Made by a program: the position numbers and the translations under genes. Source: Type-B symbiont of Plautia stali (GTDB lineage: Bacteria; Pseudomonadota; Gammaproteobacteria; Enterobacterales; Enterobacteriaceae). Taken from it: DNA of 64,000 nucleotides. Location of the stretch: the NCBI GenBank assembly GCA_001485295.1, contig BBOA01000007.1:59294-123293 (forward strand), given 5' to 3'. Below are positions 54,647 through 64,000 of this stretch, one piece after another (the stretch's first letter is position 1; each line of letters begins with the position of its first letter). Under the pieces are notes generated by a model. That model worked only from the letters and a program-made list of their open reading frames with translations. It made no database searches and was not told where the DNA came from.

Positions 54647-55852
54647 ATGAAGGGAAAAGCGACTGTTTTAGCTACAAAGACCCGTCACAGCGAAAAAAAT
54701 CCCCGTTGCTTGCATGCCTGTCCATTTTCTCCTTCAGCCTGCTCTGCGCGGGCGCCCTGTTGTTGCCCGCCGCCGCGCACAGCGCCGACGACAGCAAGTC
54801 GCAGCTCAAATCCATTCAGCAAGATATCGCCGAAAAAGAGAAAAGCGTTAAGGCGCAAAAAAAAGTTGCGCGCAGCAAGCTGCCCGATCAGCTTCAGAGC
54901 CAAGAGAAAGTAATTGCCCAAGCCAGCCACCAGCGGCGCGAAACCCACAACAGCCTGAGCGCGATCAACGCGAAATCTGCCAGCTCACCGCCTCTATCGT
55001 GCGGCTTGAAAAGCAGCAGTCGCAGCAGCTGGACGCCGCGTTTCGACAGGGCAAGCACAACGGCATGCAGCTCTTGCTCGGCGGCGAAGAGAGTCAGCGA
55101 AGCAAACATATCCTCGTCTACTTCGGCTATCTCAACGATGCGCGTCGGCAGAGCACCGACGCGCTGCAAAAAACTTGCCAGACGCTGGGCGCGCAAAAAG
55201 CGTCGCTGGAACAGAAACAGCAGCAAAGCCAGCAAGAGAAGCTGCAGCAGGCTAGCGCTACGCGTAAAAAACGCTTAGGGCGCTGGAGAAAGATCAGGCC
55301 GACCAGTCGAGATGCGCCAGAACGAAAGCCGCCTGCAGGACAAAATCGCCCGGACCGAGCGTGAAGCGCGCGAAGCAGAAAAAGTGCGGCAGCGTCAGGT
55401 GGAGGCGAAAGCCAAAGGCTTAACCTACCAGCCGACGCAAAGCGAACGCGAACTGGTGGTGCGTACCGGCCGCACGGGCCGCGCTGGCGGATAGGCGATG
55501 TGGCCGGTGCTCGGACGTATCGAACATCGCTTCGGCAAACAGCTGCAGGGCGAGCTGTTCTGGAAAGGGATGGTGATCGACACGCCGGAAGGCGTGGAAG
55601 TCAAAGCGAGCGCCGGCGGCCGCGTGCTGATGGCCGACTGGCTGCAAGGCTACAGACTGGTGGTGCTGGAGCACGGCAAAGAGGATAATACAAGCCTCTA
55701 CGGCTATAATCAGAGCACGCGCGCCCAAGTGAAGGCAGGAACAGCCTATCGCATTAGTGGGTACCAGCGGCGGACGCGGTACGCCGTCGCTCTATTTTGA
55801 AATCCGACGTCAGGGACAGGTCGTCAATCCACTCCTGTGGTTAGGAAGATAA
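54647..55852 (+). pseudogene. envC: murein hydrolase activator EnvC, broken
   Basis: EnvC, recruited by FtsEX, activates amidases AmiA and AmiB at the septum (about 419 residues). The signal peptide region (SIFSFSLLCAGALLL) is out of frame with the start. Coiled-coil stretches SIQQDIAEKEKSVKAQKK, EESQR-like, NESRLQDKIARTEREAREAE and TYQPTQSERELVVRT are split by at least four frameshifts, and a TAG precedes MWPVLGRIEHRFGKQLQGEL. The LytM-like domain (GVEVKASAGGRVLMADWLQG) is frameshifted near its end. The C-terminus ends WLGR at 55852. Confidence 0.94.
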
Positions 55853-56755
55853 GTGTTTTTTCAACGTCGCCCTCTCGCCGCCGTTATCGGCGGAATGCTT
55901 CTGAGCTGCACCGCCCATGCAGGCAAGCTCGCCATCGTTATCGACGATTTCGGCTATCGTCCCACTGAAGAGAACAAAGTTTTGCAAATGCCCGCCGCGC
56001 TCTCCGTCGCGGTGCTGCCTGATGCGCCCGGCGCGCGTCAAATGGCGACGAAAGCGCATCAGAGCGGCCACGAAGTGTTGATCCATCTGCCGATGGCGCC
56101 GCTCAGCAAACAGCCGCTGGAAAAAAATACCCTGACGCCGGAGATGAGCAGCGAAGAGATCGCGCGCATTTTGCGCAGTGCCGTCAGCAACGTGCCTTAT
56201 GCGGTTGGGCTTAACAATCATATGGGCAGCAAAATGACCTCCAGCCTGCCGGGCATGCAGAAAGTGATGCAGGCGCTCAATCAATACAATTTTTACTTTC
56301 TCGACAGCATGACCATTGGCAACAGCCAGTCGGTGCCCGCCGCGAAAGGCACGCGCGTGAAGGTGCTGAAGCGTCGCGTCTTTCTCGACGACAGTCAGGA
56401 TATCAACGCCGTTCGCCAGCAGTTCACGCGCGCGGTGAAGCTGGCGCAGCGCGACGGCTACGCCATCGCTATAGGCCATCCGCATCCCAATACGATGCGT
56501 GTGCTGCAACAGATGCTGCCAACGCTGCTGGCGGACATTACGCTGGTGCGTCCGAGCCAGCTGCTGAACGAGCCGCTGCACGGCACGACCGCAGCGCCGG
56601 CAAAACCGCAGCAGCGTCCGCAGAAGCTGGTCTTCCAGCCGCCGGGCCTGTGTAAAGTGCAGCCGCAGCCGGTTCCGGCGATGAAGGCGCTTGACGCTGT
56701 CTGGGACAGCGCAAGTCAGAGCGCGGTTGTCATCACCTTGAAACAGCTTTTTTAA
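55853..56755 (+). CDS. yibQ: divergent polysaccharide deacetylase family protein YibQ
   Basis: 300 residues with a signal peptide (LAAVIGGMLLSCTAHA) and a polysaccharide-deacetylase-like fold: LAIVIDDFGYR, HEVLIHLPMAPL, GLNNHMGS and YAIAIGHPHPNT are the family blocks. The start is a GTG directly after the envC stop (TAAGTG), showing operon coupling. Function is unknown. It remains open although envC is dead. Confidence 0.88.
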   Translation: MFFQRRPLAAVIGGMLLSCTAHAGKLAIVIDDFGYRPTEENKVLQMPAALSVAVLPDAPGARQMATKAHQSGHEVLIHLPMAPLSKQPLEKNTLTPEMSSEEIARILRSAVSNVPYAVGLNNHMGSKMTSSLPGMQKVMQALNQYNFYFLDSMTIGNSQSVPAAKGTRVKVLKRRVFLDDSQDINAVRQQFTRAVKLAQRDGYAIAIGHPHPNTMRVLQQMLPTLLADITLVRPSQLLNEPLHGTTAAPAKPQQRPQKLVFQPPGLCKVQPQPVPAMKALDAVWDSASQSAVVITLKQLF

Positions 56756-56858
56756 CCCGCTATTTCGCGCTGTGGTTCAGCCTTAACATTCTTTTCCGAC
56801 CAGAAATCACCATAATCCGGGCGACCGACGCAGACCGGCTATAGGGATTTCTGTCAGG

Positions 56859-58094
56859 ATGAGGACGGCGAAACAAAAAATTATGTTGCTAGATAACGGC
56901 AGGGAATGGGGCGGCGGCACTAACAGTATGCTGGAGATGCTTAAGCGCATCGACCGTGACGCTTTTGATATTACCTGCTGCTTTTATCACAACTACACGC
57001 GCGGCAACGGCGAAACTATCGAGTCGGTTCTGAACGCCATCACTATACCGGTCGTTTTTATTGTGCAAAAAAAGCAGTTTGGCTAGGCGAAGTGCGCGAA
57101 GGAAGCGGCACGCGTCCTGCTTTTCTTCAATAGCCGCCTGAAAAAACAGGCAGTCGACGCGGGCGGGCGCGTTTGGCCAAATGCCCACAAGCTGCGCAGG
57201 CTGCTACAGCAAGGCCGCTACGATACGCTCTATATGAATAACCAGCCCAGCACCAACGTTGAGGGCTACCTCGCCGCGCGCGATCTTGAGATTGCCATTG
57301 TGCAGCACTGCCGCATTGAGCCGCTGATGAATGCTCGCCTAGCAAAAATGGTGAAAAAGAGTGCGGTGCCGTCATTGCCGTTTCGCATGGCGTGAGCCAG
57401 ACATTACGCGCTAGCGGCGTCGGGGCGTCGCGCTGTTTTACCGTTTCCAACGCGATTGATATCCATCAGCCGTTACCCGACCGCGCGGCGGTGCGCCAGC
57501 GCTTGAACCTGCCAGCTGATGCCTTTATTTGCGGCACTATCGGCTCCCTGATTCCGCGTAAGTCGAATCAAGATGTTCTGCAAGAACTGAGCTATTTCAA
57601 GCAGGCCTGTCCCGAGGCGAACTGGAAAATAATCGTGGTTGGCGACGTGCCTGAAGCAGCAGCACTACGCCAGCAGGCCGCCAAGGACGCGATTCTCGAT
57701 CGGGTTATCTTTACCGGTTTCCAAAATAACGCGCTGGATTACCTCGCCGCTTTCGACGTCTTTATTCTCGCTTCCCATAGCGAAGGTCTGCCGCGCGTCG
57801 TGCTGGAAGCAATGCTAGTGAATACCGCCGTGGCACGTTCCCGCGTGGTCGGCATTGAGGAATTAATCAGCCATAGAGGAATTAATCAGCCATAACGACA
57901 CCGGTCTGCTATTTGAATACGGCGATGTGGTGCAGCTGACCCAGCACCTCATCACGCTCTGGCAGGACAACGCCTTGCGTCAACGACTCACCCATGCCGT
58001 AGCGGTGCGCGTTCGATCGCAATATGCCATCGAAACCTACGTGAACGGTGTGGAAACTATTTTAAAAAGCGTCACAAGGAAGAAGCATGCTTAA
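56859..58094 (+). pseudogene. family-4 glycosyltransferase (LPS core), broken
   Basis: A GT-B glycosyltransferase of group 1 type. The start QKIMLLDNGREWGGGTNSML contains the N-terminal Gly-rich loop, and YDTLYMNNQPSTNVEGYLAA and VSHGVSQTLR lie in shifted frames. The C-terminal Rossmann half is clean: GTIGSLIPRKSNQDVLQEL, VIFTGFQNNALDYLAAFDVF, then SHSEGLPRVVLEAM with the E-x7-E motif. Lesions are a TAG at 57086, frameshifts near 57090 and 57360, and a 19-bp tandem duplication at 57857-57894. It lies in the region that holds LPS core genes in relatives; the acceptor is unknown. Confidence 0.85.
57857..57894. repeat. 19-bp perfect tandem duplication in the glycosyltransferase remnant
   Basis: GAGGAATTAATCAGCCATA at 57857-57875 is repeated exactly at 57876-57894. 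It breaks the frame right after the E-x7-E region. Confidence 0.95.
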
Positions 58095-59001
58095 TTCTCT
58101 CAATCCACGTTTTCGCCGCGTGCGAACACGCCATAATCTGCCTTACTCTCAAGCCGATGTGCAGGGCGATATTCCCATCACGTCCATCGTTATTCCCTGT
58201 ACCGGGGAAGATTATATTGAGGAGGCGAAGCTCAGCGCGCTGTTTGCCGAGCGTTTTGCCACTGCGGCGCAGGATATCGTCATCGTTAGCGACCAGCCAG
58301 CCCGCCGCTGCATTTGGCGAGCTGTCGCACAACACCCACACTGTGACGCTGGATGTGCCGCATCGCGAAGCCGCCTATCCCTACAAACAAATTTATCGCA
58401 GCCGACTGATCAAAATTCAGGCTCCGCTGCATGTGAAAGGCGAAGGCATTCTGATGATCGATTCCGATCTCAATCTGCTTAAGATGCCTGAAATTAACAT
58501 GGAAAACGGGCATTTTTACTCAAGCTTTCGCCAGGGAAAAATGCTTGCCAAGCTGGCGGGCGCGGTGCAGGATTCAATCCACGCCTATTATCAACTCAGC
58601 ATTCGCCCTTACCTTGCAGACCACGTTAACGTCGCCTACCTGGCGGCTACGCGCCAGACTTGGCAACGCGTCTGCCCGCTCTGGCTTGCGCTGTTCGACG
58701 ACACTTGGAAATTGATGAATGACAGCCAGCCGCCGACCGATCAGCTGCCTCTGGCCTGCCTGCTGGATCTACTAGACCTGCGCACCGTCAACTTGGGCGA
58801 GTGGGCGAACTGGCCGGTGTCCAAACGCATCGGCGGCAAGCACGGCGTCATCCCTGTAGAGGTTGTCGGCGCCCACGGCGGCTTCCCGCTTTCTGAATGG
58901 CAAAATATCTCGACAATCCCCGCCAGCCTTTAATCTTTAAAGGTCAGGATTACACCCGTAAAGTGCGCTATCTAACGGACGCGGAGAAAAAGCAGCAATA
59001 A
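58087..59001 (+). pseudogene. putative polysaccharide/LPS biosynthesis protein, frameshifted
   Basis: The start MLNSLNPRFRRVRTRHNLPY at 58087 overlaps the end of the previous gene. ITSIVIPCTGEDYIEEAKLS looks like the start of a nucleotide-sugar-binding fold, and GEGILMIDSDLNLLKMPEI contains a DxD-like DSD, suggesting a GT-A glycosyltransferase. Two one-base shifts (near 58300 and 58925) break it; otherwise it is about 300 well-preserved codons. The exact family is not recognised. The likely role in LPS is inferred from neighbours. Confidence 0.6.
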
Positions 59002-59028
59002 AAGAAAGCCGCCTGAGCAGCTTTTTTA
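59002..59028 (+). terminator. convergent terminator between the GT remnant and tdh
   Basis: AAAGCCGC and GCAGCTTT form an imperfect stem around CTGA, with T's on the plus side and A's on the other. Confidence 0.6.
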
Positions 59029-59866
59029 ATCCTAGCTCAGCACCACTTTTCTCGATCGCCCGGAGTGCATCTCGTCGAAGTCCTGCTGGAAATAGTCGAT
59101 AGCGTAGCGATGGGTGATTACAGGCGTCAGATCAAGCCCTGACTGACTGGATCAGCACGGCCATTTGTACCAAGCTTCAAACATCTCTCGGCCATAAATC
59201 CCCTTTATAAACACCCCTTTGAAAATCACCTGATTCCAGTCGATAGCCATGTCGCCCGGCGGGATGCCCAGCAGCGCGATGCGTCCGCAGTGGTTCATCA
59301 CCTCCAGCAGCGTGCGAAAAGCAGGCGGCGCGCCGGACATCTCCAGCCCCACGTCGAAGCCCTCCGTCATGCCTAGCTCGCGCGTCGCGCCCATCTTGCG
59401 CGCTAGCTCTAGAAGAGAGTCGTTAATATCGGTGATCACCACGTTGCGCGCGCCGACATGTTTACACACCGCCGACATAATGCCGATCGGGCCTGCGCCG
59501 GAGATCGGCATATCTTCGCCCACTAGATCGAACGACAGCGCGGTATGCACCGCATTGCCGAAAAGATCGAAAATCGCGGCAAGCTCGTCGGAGATTCGGA
59601 GATATTGTCGGGAATGCGAAAGGCGTTGAAGGCCGGAATCACCAGATACTCGGCAAAGCAGCCCTGACGGTTGACGCCGCCGCCAATGGTATTGCGGCAC
59701 AGATGGGCACGTCCGGCGCGGCAGTTGCGACAGTGGCCGCAGGTGATATGTCCTTCGCCGGAGACGCGGTCGCCGATGCTGAAGCCGCGTACCTCCTAGT
59801 CGATCGCTACCACTTCGCCGACATACTCATGCCCGACGATCATCGACACCGGATGCGCTGGTATCA
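59026..59866 (-). pseudogene. tdh: L-threonine 3-dehydrogenase Tdh, broken
   Basis: Tdh oxidises threonine to 2-amino-3-ketobutyrate (341 residues, zinc MDR family). The first about 50 residues are deleted, so the remnant starts near [20 protein letters not shown]. Structural-zinc region [12 protein letters not shown] is readable after a TAG at 59797. Frameshifts lie near 59600 and in the Rossmann SGAGPIGIM stretch. About 20 residues are deleted in [23 protein letters not shown] replaces Trp in the final SWD. Its partner kbl is completely missing between tdh and hldD. Confidence 0.94.
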
Positions 59867-60094
59867 TTGTTCTCTCCTCAAATGGCATAAATTTGGCACA
59901 TATTACTAAATCGCGAGTAGGCAAACGATAAATCCACCAAGAAAATATCAATTTTGCAGCATAGTTCACTTCAGCGCGCGCGGCACATGGTGTGTCGGAG
60001 TCATCTGGCTGTCTGCACCGTGATGAAATGTTATGATGTGAGGCATTAGCGCGTGAAATCGCCTGTTTCACCCCCAACTTTTGAGGTAGAGCAC

Positions 60095-61027
60095 ATGATT
60101 ATCGTCACCGGCGGCGCTGGAATGATTGGCAGCAACATCGTCAAGGCGTTCAACGATCGCGGCATTAGCGATATTCTGGTCGTCGACAACCTGAAAGACG
60201 GCACCAAATTCGTCAATCTGGCCGATCTGAATATCAGCGACTACATGGATAAAGAGGAGTTCCTCACCTATATCACCACGGGCGAAGATTTCGGTCCCAT
60301 TGAAGCTGTTTTCCATGAAGGCGCTTGTTCCGCGACCACTGAGTGGAACGGCAAGTACATGATGAACAACAACTATCAGTACTCGAAAGATCTGCTGCAC
60401 TACTGTCTGGAGCGCGAAATTCCTTTCCTCTACGCCTCCTCTGCTGCCACCTACGGCGGCCGCAAAGACAACTTCATTGAAAAGCGCGAGTATGAGCAGC
60501 CGCTGAACGTCTACGGCTACTCTAAAATGTTGTTCGACCATTATGTGCGCCAGATCCCGCCGGAAGCGGACTTGCCAGTTTGCGGCTTCCGCTATTTCAA
60601 CGTCTACGGCCCGCGCGAAGGGCATAAAGGCAGCATGGCGAGCGTTGTGTTCCATCTCAACACGCAAATCGCCAGCGGCGAAAACCCTAAGCTGTTCGAA
60701 GGCAGCGACGGCTTTAAGCGCGATTTTATCCACGTCGACGACGTGGTCGCGGTGAATCTGTGGTGTTGGGAAAACAATATTTCCGGCATCTATAATTGTG
60801 GCACCGGTCGCGCGGAATCTTTCCAGGAAGTAGCGGACGCGGTGCTGAAATTCCACCAGCAAGGGCAGATTGAGTACATTCCTTTCCCGGACGAACTGAA
60901 AGGCCGATATCAGGCGTATACCCAAGCGGACCTCACCAACCTGCGGGCAGCCGGTTATGACAAACCGTTCAAAACCGTGGCACAGGGCGTGGCTGACTAT
61001 ATGGCCTGGCTGAACCGCAGCGCATAA
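60095..61027 (+). CDS. hldD: ADP-L-glycero-D-manno-heptose 6-epimerase
   Basis: Last step of ADP-heptose synthesis for LPS inner core. 310 residues as in E. coli; start [19 protein letters not shown] at 60095. Nucleotide-binding GGAGMIG, catalytic Ser in [15 protein letters not shown] with Tyr and Lys, and [17 protein letters not shown] are present. It starts the hldD-waaF-waaC operon. Intact. Confidence 0.97.
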   Translation: MIIVTGGAGMIGSNIVKAFNDRGISDILVVDNLKDGTKFVNLADLNISDYMDKEEFLTYITTGEDFGPIEAVFHEGACSATTEWNGKYMMNNNYQYSKDLLHYCLEREIPFLYASSAATYGGRKDNFIEKREYEQPLNVYGYSKMLFDHYVRQIPPEADLPVCGFRYFNVYGPREGHKGSMASVVFHLNTQIASGENPKLFEGSDGFKRDFIHVDDVVAVNLWCWENNISGIYNCGTGRAESFQEVADAVLKFHQQGQIEYIPFPDELKGRYQAYTQADLTNLRAAGYDKPFKTVAQGVADYMAWLNRSA

Positions 61028-61043
61028 GGAATACGTACCGGCG

Positions 61044-62102
61044 ATGAAAATTCTGGTTATTGGCCCGTCGTGGGTCGGCGATATGATGATGTCGCAAAGT
61101 CTCTATCGCACTCTCAAGGTTCATCATCCGGACGCCTTGATCGACGTGATGGCGCCCGCGTGGTGCCGTCCGCTGCTGTCGCGCATGCCGGAAGTCAACC
61201 AAGCGCTGGCGATGCCCCTCGGCCATGGCGCGTTGGCGATTGGCGGGCGCCGCCGCATCAGCAACACGCTGCGCGCCAGCGGCTACGATCGAGCTTATGT
61301 ACTGCCGAACTCCTTTAAGTCCGCGCTGGTGCCCTTCTTCGCCGGAATCAAACGCCGCATTGGCTGGCGCGGCGAGATGCGCTACGGCCTGCTTAACGAC
61401 GTGCGCGTGCTGGACAAGGCGGCGTTTCCCCTGATGGTGGAGCGCTATATTGCTTTAGCTCTGGATACACCGGTCGCCTCGGCGCAGCAACTGCCGCAGC
61501 CGCTGCACTGGCCGCAGCTTCAGGTCGAGGATCAGGAAAAAATCGAAACTTCCGCCCAGTTTCAGCTATCGCCGGAACGGCCGCTGATCGGCTTTTGTAC
61601 TGGCGCGGAGTTCGGCCCGGCGAAGTGCTGGCCGCACTATCACTATGCCGCGCTGGCGCAGCAGCTGATTGCCAAGGGCGAACAGGTGGTGCTGTTTGGT
61701 TCGGCCAAAGATCGCGAATGCGGCGAAGAAATTATCGCGGCGCTGCCTGCCGAGGCGCGGCCCTATTGCCGTAATCTGGCGGGGGAAACGCAGCTTGAGC
61801 AGGCGGTTATTCTCATCGCGCGCTGCGACGCCATCGTCAGCAATGACTCAGGTCTGATGCATATCGCCGCCGCGCTCAACCGGCCGCTGGTGGCGCTTTA
61901 CGGACCAAGCAGCCCCGATTTTACGCCGCCGCTGTCAAAACAGGTGCGCATTATCCGCTTGATTACCGGCTACCATAAAGTCCGCAAAGGCGAGTCCGAG
62001 CAGGGCTATCATCAAAGCCTGATCGACATTCAGCCGCAGCGCGTTCATCAGGAACTGAGCGAGCTGCTAGCGCATCCACAGGAGACGACATGCAGGTCCT
62101 GA
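61044..62102 (+). CDS. waaF: ADP-heptose:LPS heptosyltransferase II
   Basis: GT9 enzyme that adds the second heptose to the LPS inner core. 352 residues. N-terminal KILVIGPSWVGDMMMSQSLY, PNSFKSALVPFFAGI and FCTGAEFGPAKCWPHYHYA, plus the ADP-heptose-binding SNDSGLMHIAAAL and YGPSSP, are intact. It overlaps waaC by 13 bases. Intact. Confidence 0.96.
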   Translation: MKILVIGPSWVGDMMMSQSLYRTLKVHHPDALIDVMAPAWCRPLLSRMPEVNQALAMPLGHGALAIGGRRRISNTLRASGYDRAYVLPNSFKSALVPFFAGIKRRIGWRGEMRYGLLNDVRVLDKAAFPLMVERYIALALDTPVASAQQLPQPLHWPQLQVEDQEKIETSAQFQLSPERPLIGFCTGAEFGPAKCWPHYHYAALAQQLIAKGEQVVLFGSAKDRECGEEIIAALPAEARPYCRNLAGETQLEQAVILIARCDAIVSNDSGLMHIAAALNRPLVALYGPSSPDFTPPLSKQVRIIRLITGYHKVRKGESEQGYHQSLIDIQPQRVHQELSELLAHPQETTCRS

Positions 62103-63058
62103 TCGTCAAAACGTCGTCGATGGGTGATGTGCTTCACACGCTTCCCGCGTTAACCGACGCCACGCAGGCGATTCCAAGCATCCGTTTCGACTGGGTGGTG
62201 GAAGAAAATTTTGCTCAAATTCCTTCTTGGCACCCGGCGGTGGATAAAGTTTTGCCGGTCGCGATCCGCCGCTGGCGCAAGCACTGGTTCGGCAGCCAGC
62301 AGCGCGAAGAGCGCGTCCTATTTAAGCGCGAGTTGCAGTCGCGTCAGTATGACGTGGTGATCGACGCACAGGGGCTGATCAAAAGCGCCGCGCTGGTGAC
62401 GCGTCTGACGAGAGGCGTCAAGCATGGCCAGAACAGCCGTAGCGCACGCGAGCCTTTCGCCAGCTGGTGGTACGACCAACGTCATGAGATTGATAAAAAG
62501 CAGCATGCTGTCGAGCACACACGCGAGCTGTTCGCGAAGAGTCTCGGCTATGAGAAGCCGCAAACCCAAGGCGATTACGCCATTGCCGCGCACTTCCTGC
62601 GCGAGGCACCGCAGGACGCCGCGCCTTATCTGGTCTTTCTGCACGCCACGACGCGCGACAACAAGCACTGGCCGGAAAGCTACTGGCGCGATCTTATCGC
62701 GCTGCTGCAGCCCTCAGGATTACGCATTAAGCTGCCTTGGGGCGCCGAGCATGAACATCAGCGCGCGCTGCGGCTGGCGGAAGGTTTCGCTTACGTCGAG
62801 GTGCTGCCGAAGCTGACGCTGGAGGCGGTGGCACGTGAACTGGCTGGCGCAAAGGCGGTGGTCTCGGTAGACACCGGTCTAAGTCATCTGACGGCGGCGC
62901 TCGAGCGCCCGAACATGACCCTGTACGGTCCGACCGATCCGGGGTTGATTGGCGGGTATGGGCAGAATCAGTATGCGCTTTGCCCTTCTCAGGGAGACAG
63001 CATGGCAGATATCAGCACGCAAGTGGTCGCAGAGAGGCTGGAAAAGATTTTAGGATGA
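62090..63058 (+). CDS. waaC: ADP-heptose:LPS heptosyltransferase I
   Basis: GT9 enzyme that adds the first heptose to Kdo2-lipid A. 322 residues. VLIVKTSSMGDVLHTLPALT, FDWVVEENFAQIPSWHPAV, KHWPESYWRDLI, KLPWGAEHE and VSVDTGLSHLTAAL followed by YGPTDPGLIGGYG are all conserved. Its stop overlaps the next start (ATGA), but the next gene is broken. Intact. Confidence 0.97.
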   Translation: MQVLIVKTSSMGDVLHTLPALTDATQAIPSIRFDWVVEENFAQIPSWHPAVDKVLPVAIRRWRKHWFGSQQREERVLFKRELQSRQYDVVIDAQGLIKSAALVTRLTRGVKHGQNSRSAREPFASWWYDQRHEIDKKQHAVEHTRELFAKSLGYEKPQTQGDYAIAAHFLREAPQDAAPYLVFLHATTRDNKHWPESYWRDLIALLQPSGLRIKLPWGAEHEHQRALRLAEGFAYVEVLPKLTLEAVARELAGAKAVVSVDTGLSHLTAALERPNMTLYGPTDPGLIGGYGQNQYALCPSQGDSMADISTQVVAERLEKILG

Positions 63059-64000
63059 AAAAGCTCCACATTATTAACATCGGCAAAATGGGGGGGTCGA
63101 GCGCCTGTTTCTCCTTCTCCAGTATATCAATGACTTTTCCAAGGGAAAAGACGAGGTGATCTGCATCAGTAATGATATTGATGAAGAAATCCGTCAATAG
63201 ATGCCGCCGCAGAAAATTATCTTTGCCAACCGACTGTTTAACGGCCTGAAGCTAAAAGCGCCACAGTTTCTGTGCAAATACCTTCAGCAAAGCTGGTCGA
63301 GGCCAGCGACGCGCAGGCGATGGTAGTCTGGGATCTGATGCCTTGACTGACAGCGAAACCAAAACGGGCGAAGCTAGTCTACTACGACCATGGCTGCTCT
63401 TGGCGCTATTTAGACAATCACAAGACCATGAGTTTTATGCGCATGTTAGACGTCGTGATCTCTGCGTCCGCGGCCTTTTCTCAGATGATGCAGCATCGTT
63501 TTAAATTGCCCTGACCTCATCATGTGGTTATAAACCGCATCATGACGCCGTCTGGTATTCGATCCGAACCGCAAGTGTTGACCTCTCCGATAAAAATCGG
63601 CACCGCTTCGCGTCAGATCATCCTGAAGGGAGTTAGCGTCACGCTGTTGACGCTGAAAGAATTACTGCGCCGTGGTCATGACGTGACGCATAAGATCGCT
63701 GGAGAAGGCCTGACCGCGACACCTTTATCGCGCTGGCCAACAGGCCGGACATTGACCTTTAGCGGCTTCCAGCAGGATATTACGCTTTTTCAACCGCATC
63801 GATATCTATATGGGCACGCCCGTAACTGAACTTTTTGGCCTCTCCTGCATGGAGTCACTCTATTTTGGCGTTCACGTGATCTATTCCTTGGTCGACGGAC
63901 AGTCCGAAGTTATCAACAATGGCGTATGCGGTATTGGGCTTACGCCTTCCGTCAACATTGAAGAGCATGAAAAGCTGACGGGAATACACGTCGATTTTCC
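63055..64000 (+). pseudogene. LPS-core glycosyltransferase (GT4-like), broken, runs off the window
   Basis: The start MKKLHIINIGKMGG is coupled to waaC by ATGA. A run of seven G at 63090 shifts the frame (VERLFLLQYINDF continues in another frame). A TAG follows DEEIRQ, and TGAs lie within the MP-LTAK and LP-PHH stretches. VYYDHGCSWRYLDNHKTMSF is clean, and near the right edge TPVTELFGLSCMESLYFGVH resembles the C-terminal GT-B domain. Its position after waaC suggests transfer of a core sugar. The exact identity is not determined. Confidence 0.8.

Overview
The window is chromosomal DNA from a gammaproteobacterium of the Enterobacterales, most likely an Erwinia/Pantoea-type (Erwiniaceae) relative. 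Nearly every gene has a clear E. coli counterpart and long blocks keep E. coli order. Base composition is GC-rich in coding sequence. A little over half of the recognisable genes are broken by frameshifts, nonsense codons or internal deletions, so this looks like a lineage in active genome erosion, such as a host-restricted or insect symbiont. The lifestyle is inferred from the decay. I recognise about 32 apparently intact protein genes, one tRNA gene and about 36 pseudogenes.

Layout. 0-5 kb: trxA intact, then wrecks of rhlB, gppA and rep, then ppiC. 5-20 kb is almost entirely ruins: yhjG, pdeH, kdgK, an esterase, yhjJ, dctA, remnants of two cellulose (bcs) clusters, dppBA and eptB. Only pdeK (with a suspicious active-site change) and tRNA-Pro(CGG) survive. 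20.5-22.6 kb: ohr/ohrR, a small HD hydrolase and a lone HTH regulator. 23-29 kb: a broken gamma-glutamyltransferase homologue and the methionine cluster (metF, broken metL, metB, metJ) with two sets of MetJ operators. 29-36 kb is the best preserved block: rpmE, priA, cytR, ftsN, hslV, hslU. 36-42.8 kb: rraA dead, zapB intact, glpFKX and emrD dead, fpr intact, yiiQ dead. 42.8-51 kb: tpiA, pfkA and cpxRA intact; cdh, sbp, fieF, cpxP and trmL dead. 51-64 kb: cysE, gpsA, secB, grxC, yibN, yibQ and the heptose genes hldD-waaF-waaC intact; envC, tdh and three glycosyltransferases dead.

Read together, what remains is central metabolism (tpiA, pfkA, gpsA), sulfur amino acid synthesis (cysE, metB, metF), protein quality control (hslVU, secB, ppiC), division (ftsN, zapB), envelope stress signalling (cpxRA) and inner-core LPS. 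Lost functions include cellulose and c-di-GMP turnover, dipeptide, C4-dicarboxylate and sulfate uptake, glycerol use, threonine catabolism, outer-core LPS sugars and accessory helicases.

I found no new defence, toxin or biosynthetic system. The most interesting signals are mutational. There is a large excess of CTAG and CCAAG/CTTGG with scarce CCWGG, as expected if cytosine deamination at Dcm sites is not repaired by Vsr. There are several tandem micro-duplications, a perfect palindrome in metL that looks like a template-switch mutation, and two open reading frames (priA, pdeK) that look intact but have lost catalytic-motif residues. There is also a two-copy structured intergenic repeat. All calls were made by eye from sequence and remembered family features; no searches were run.
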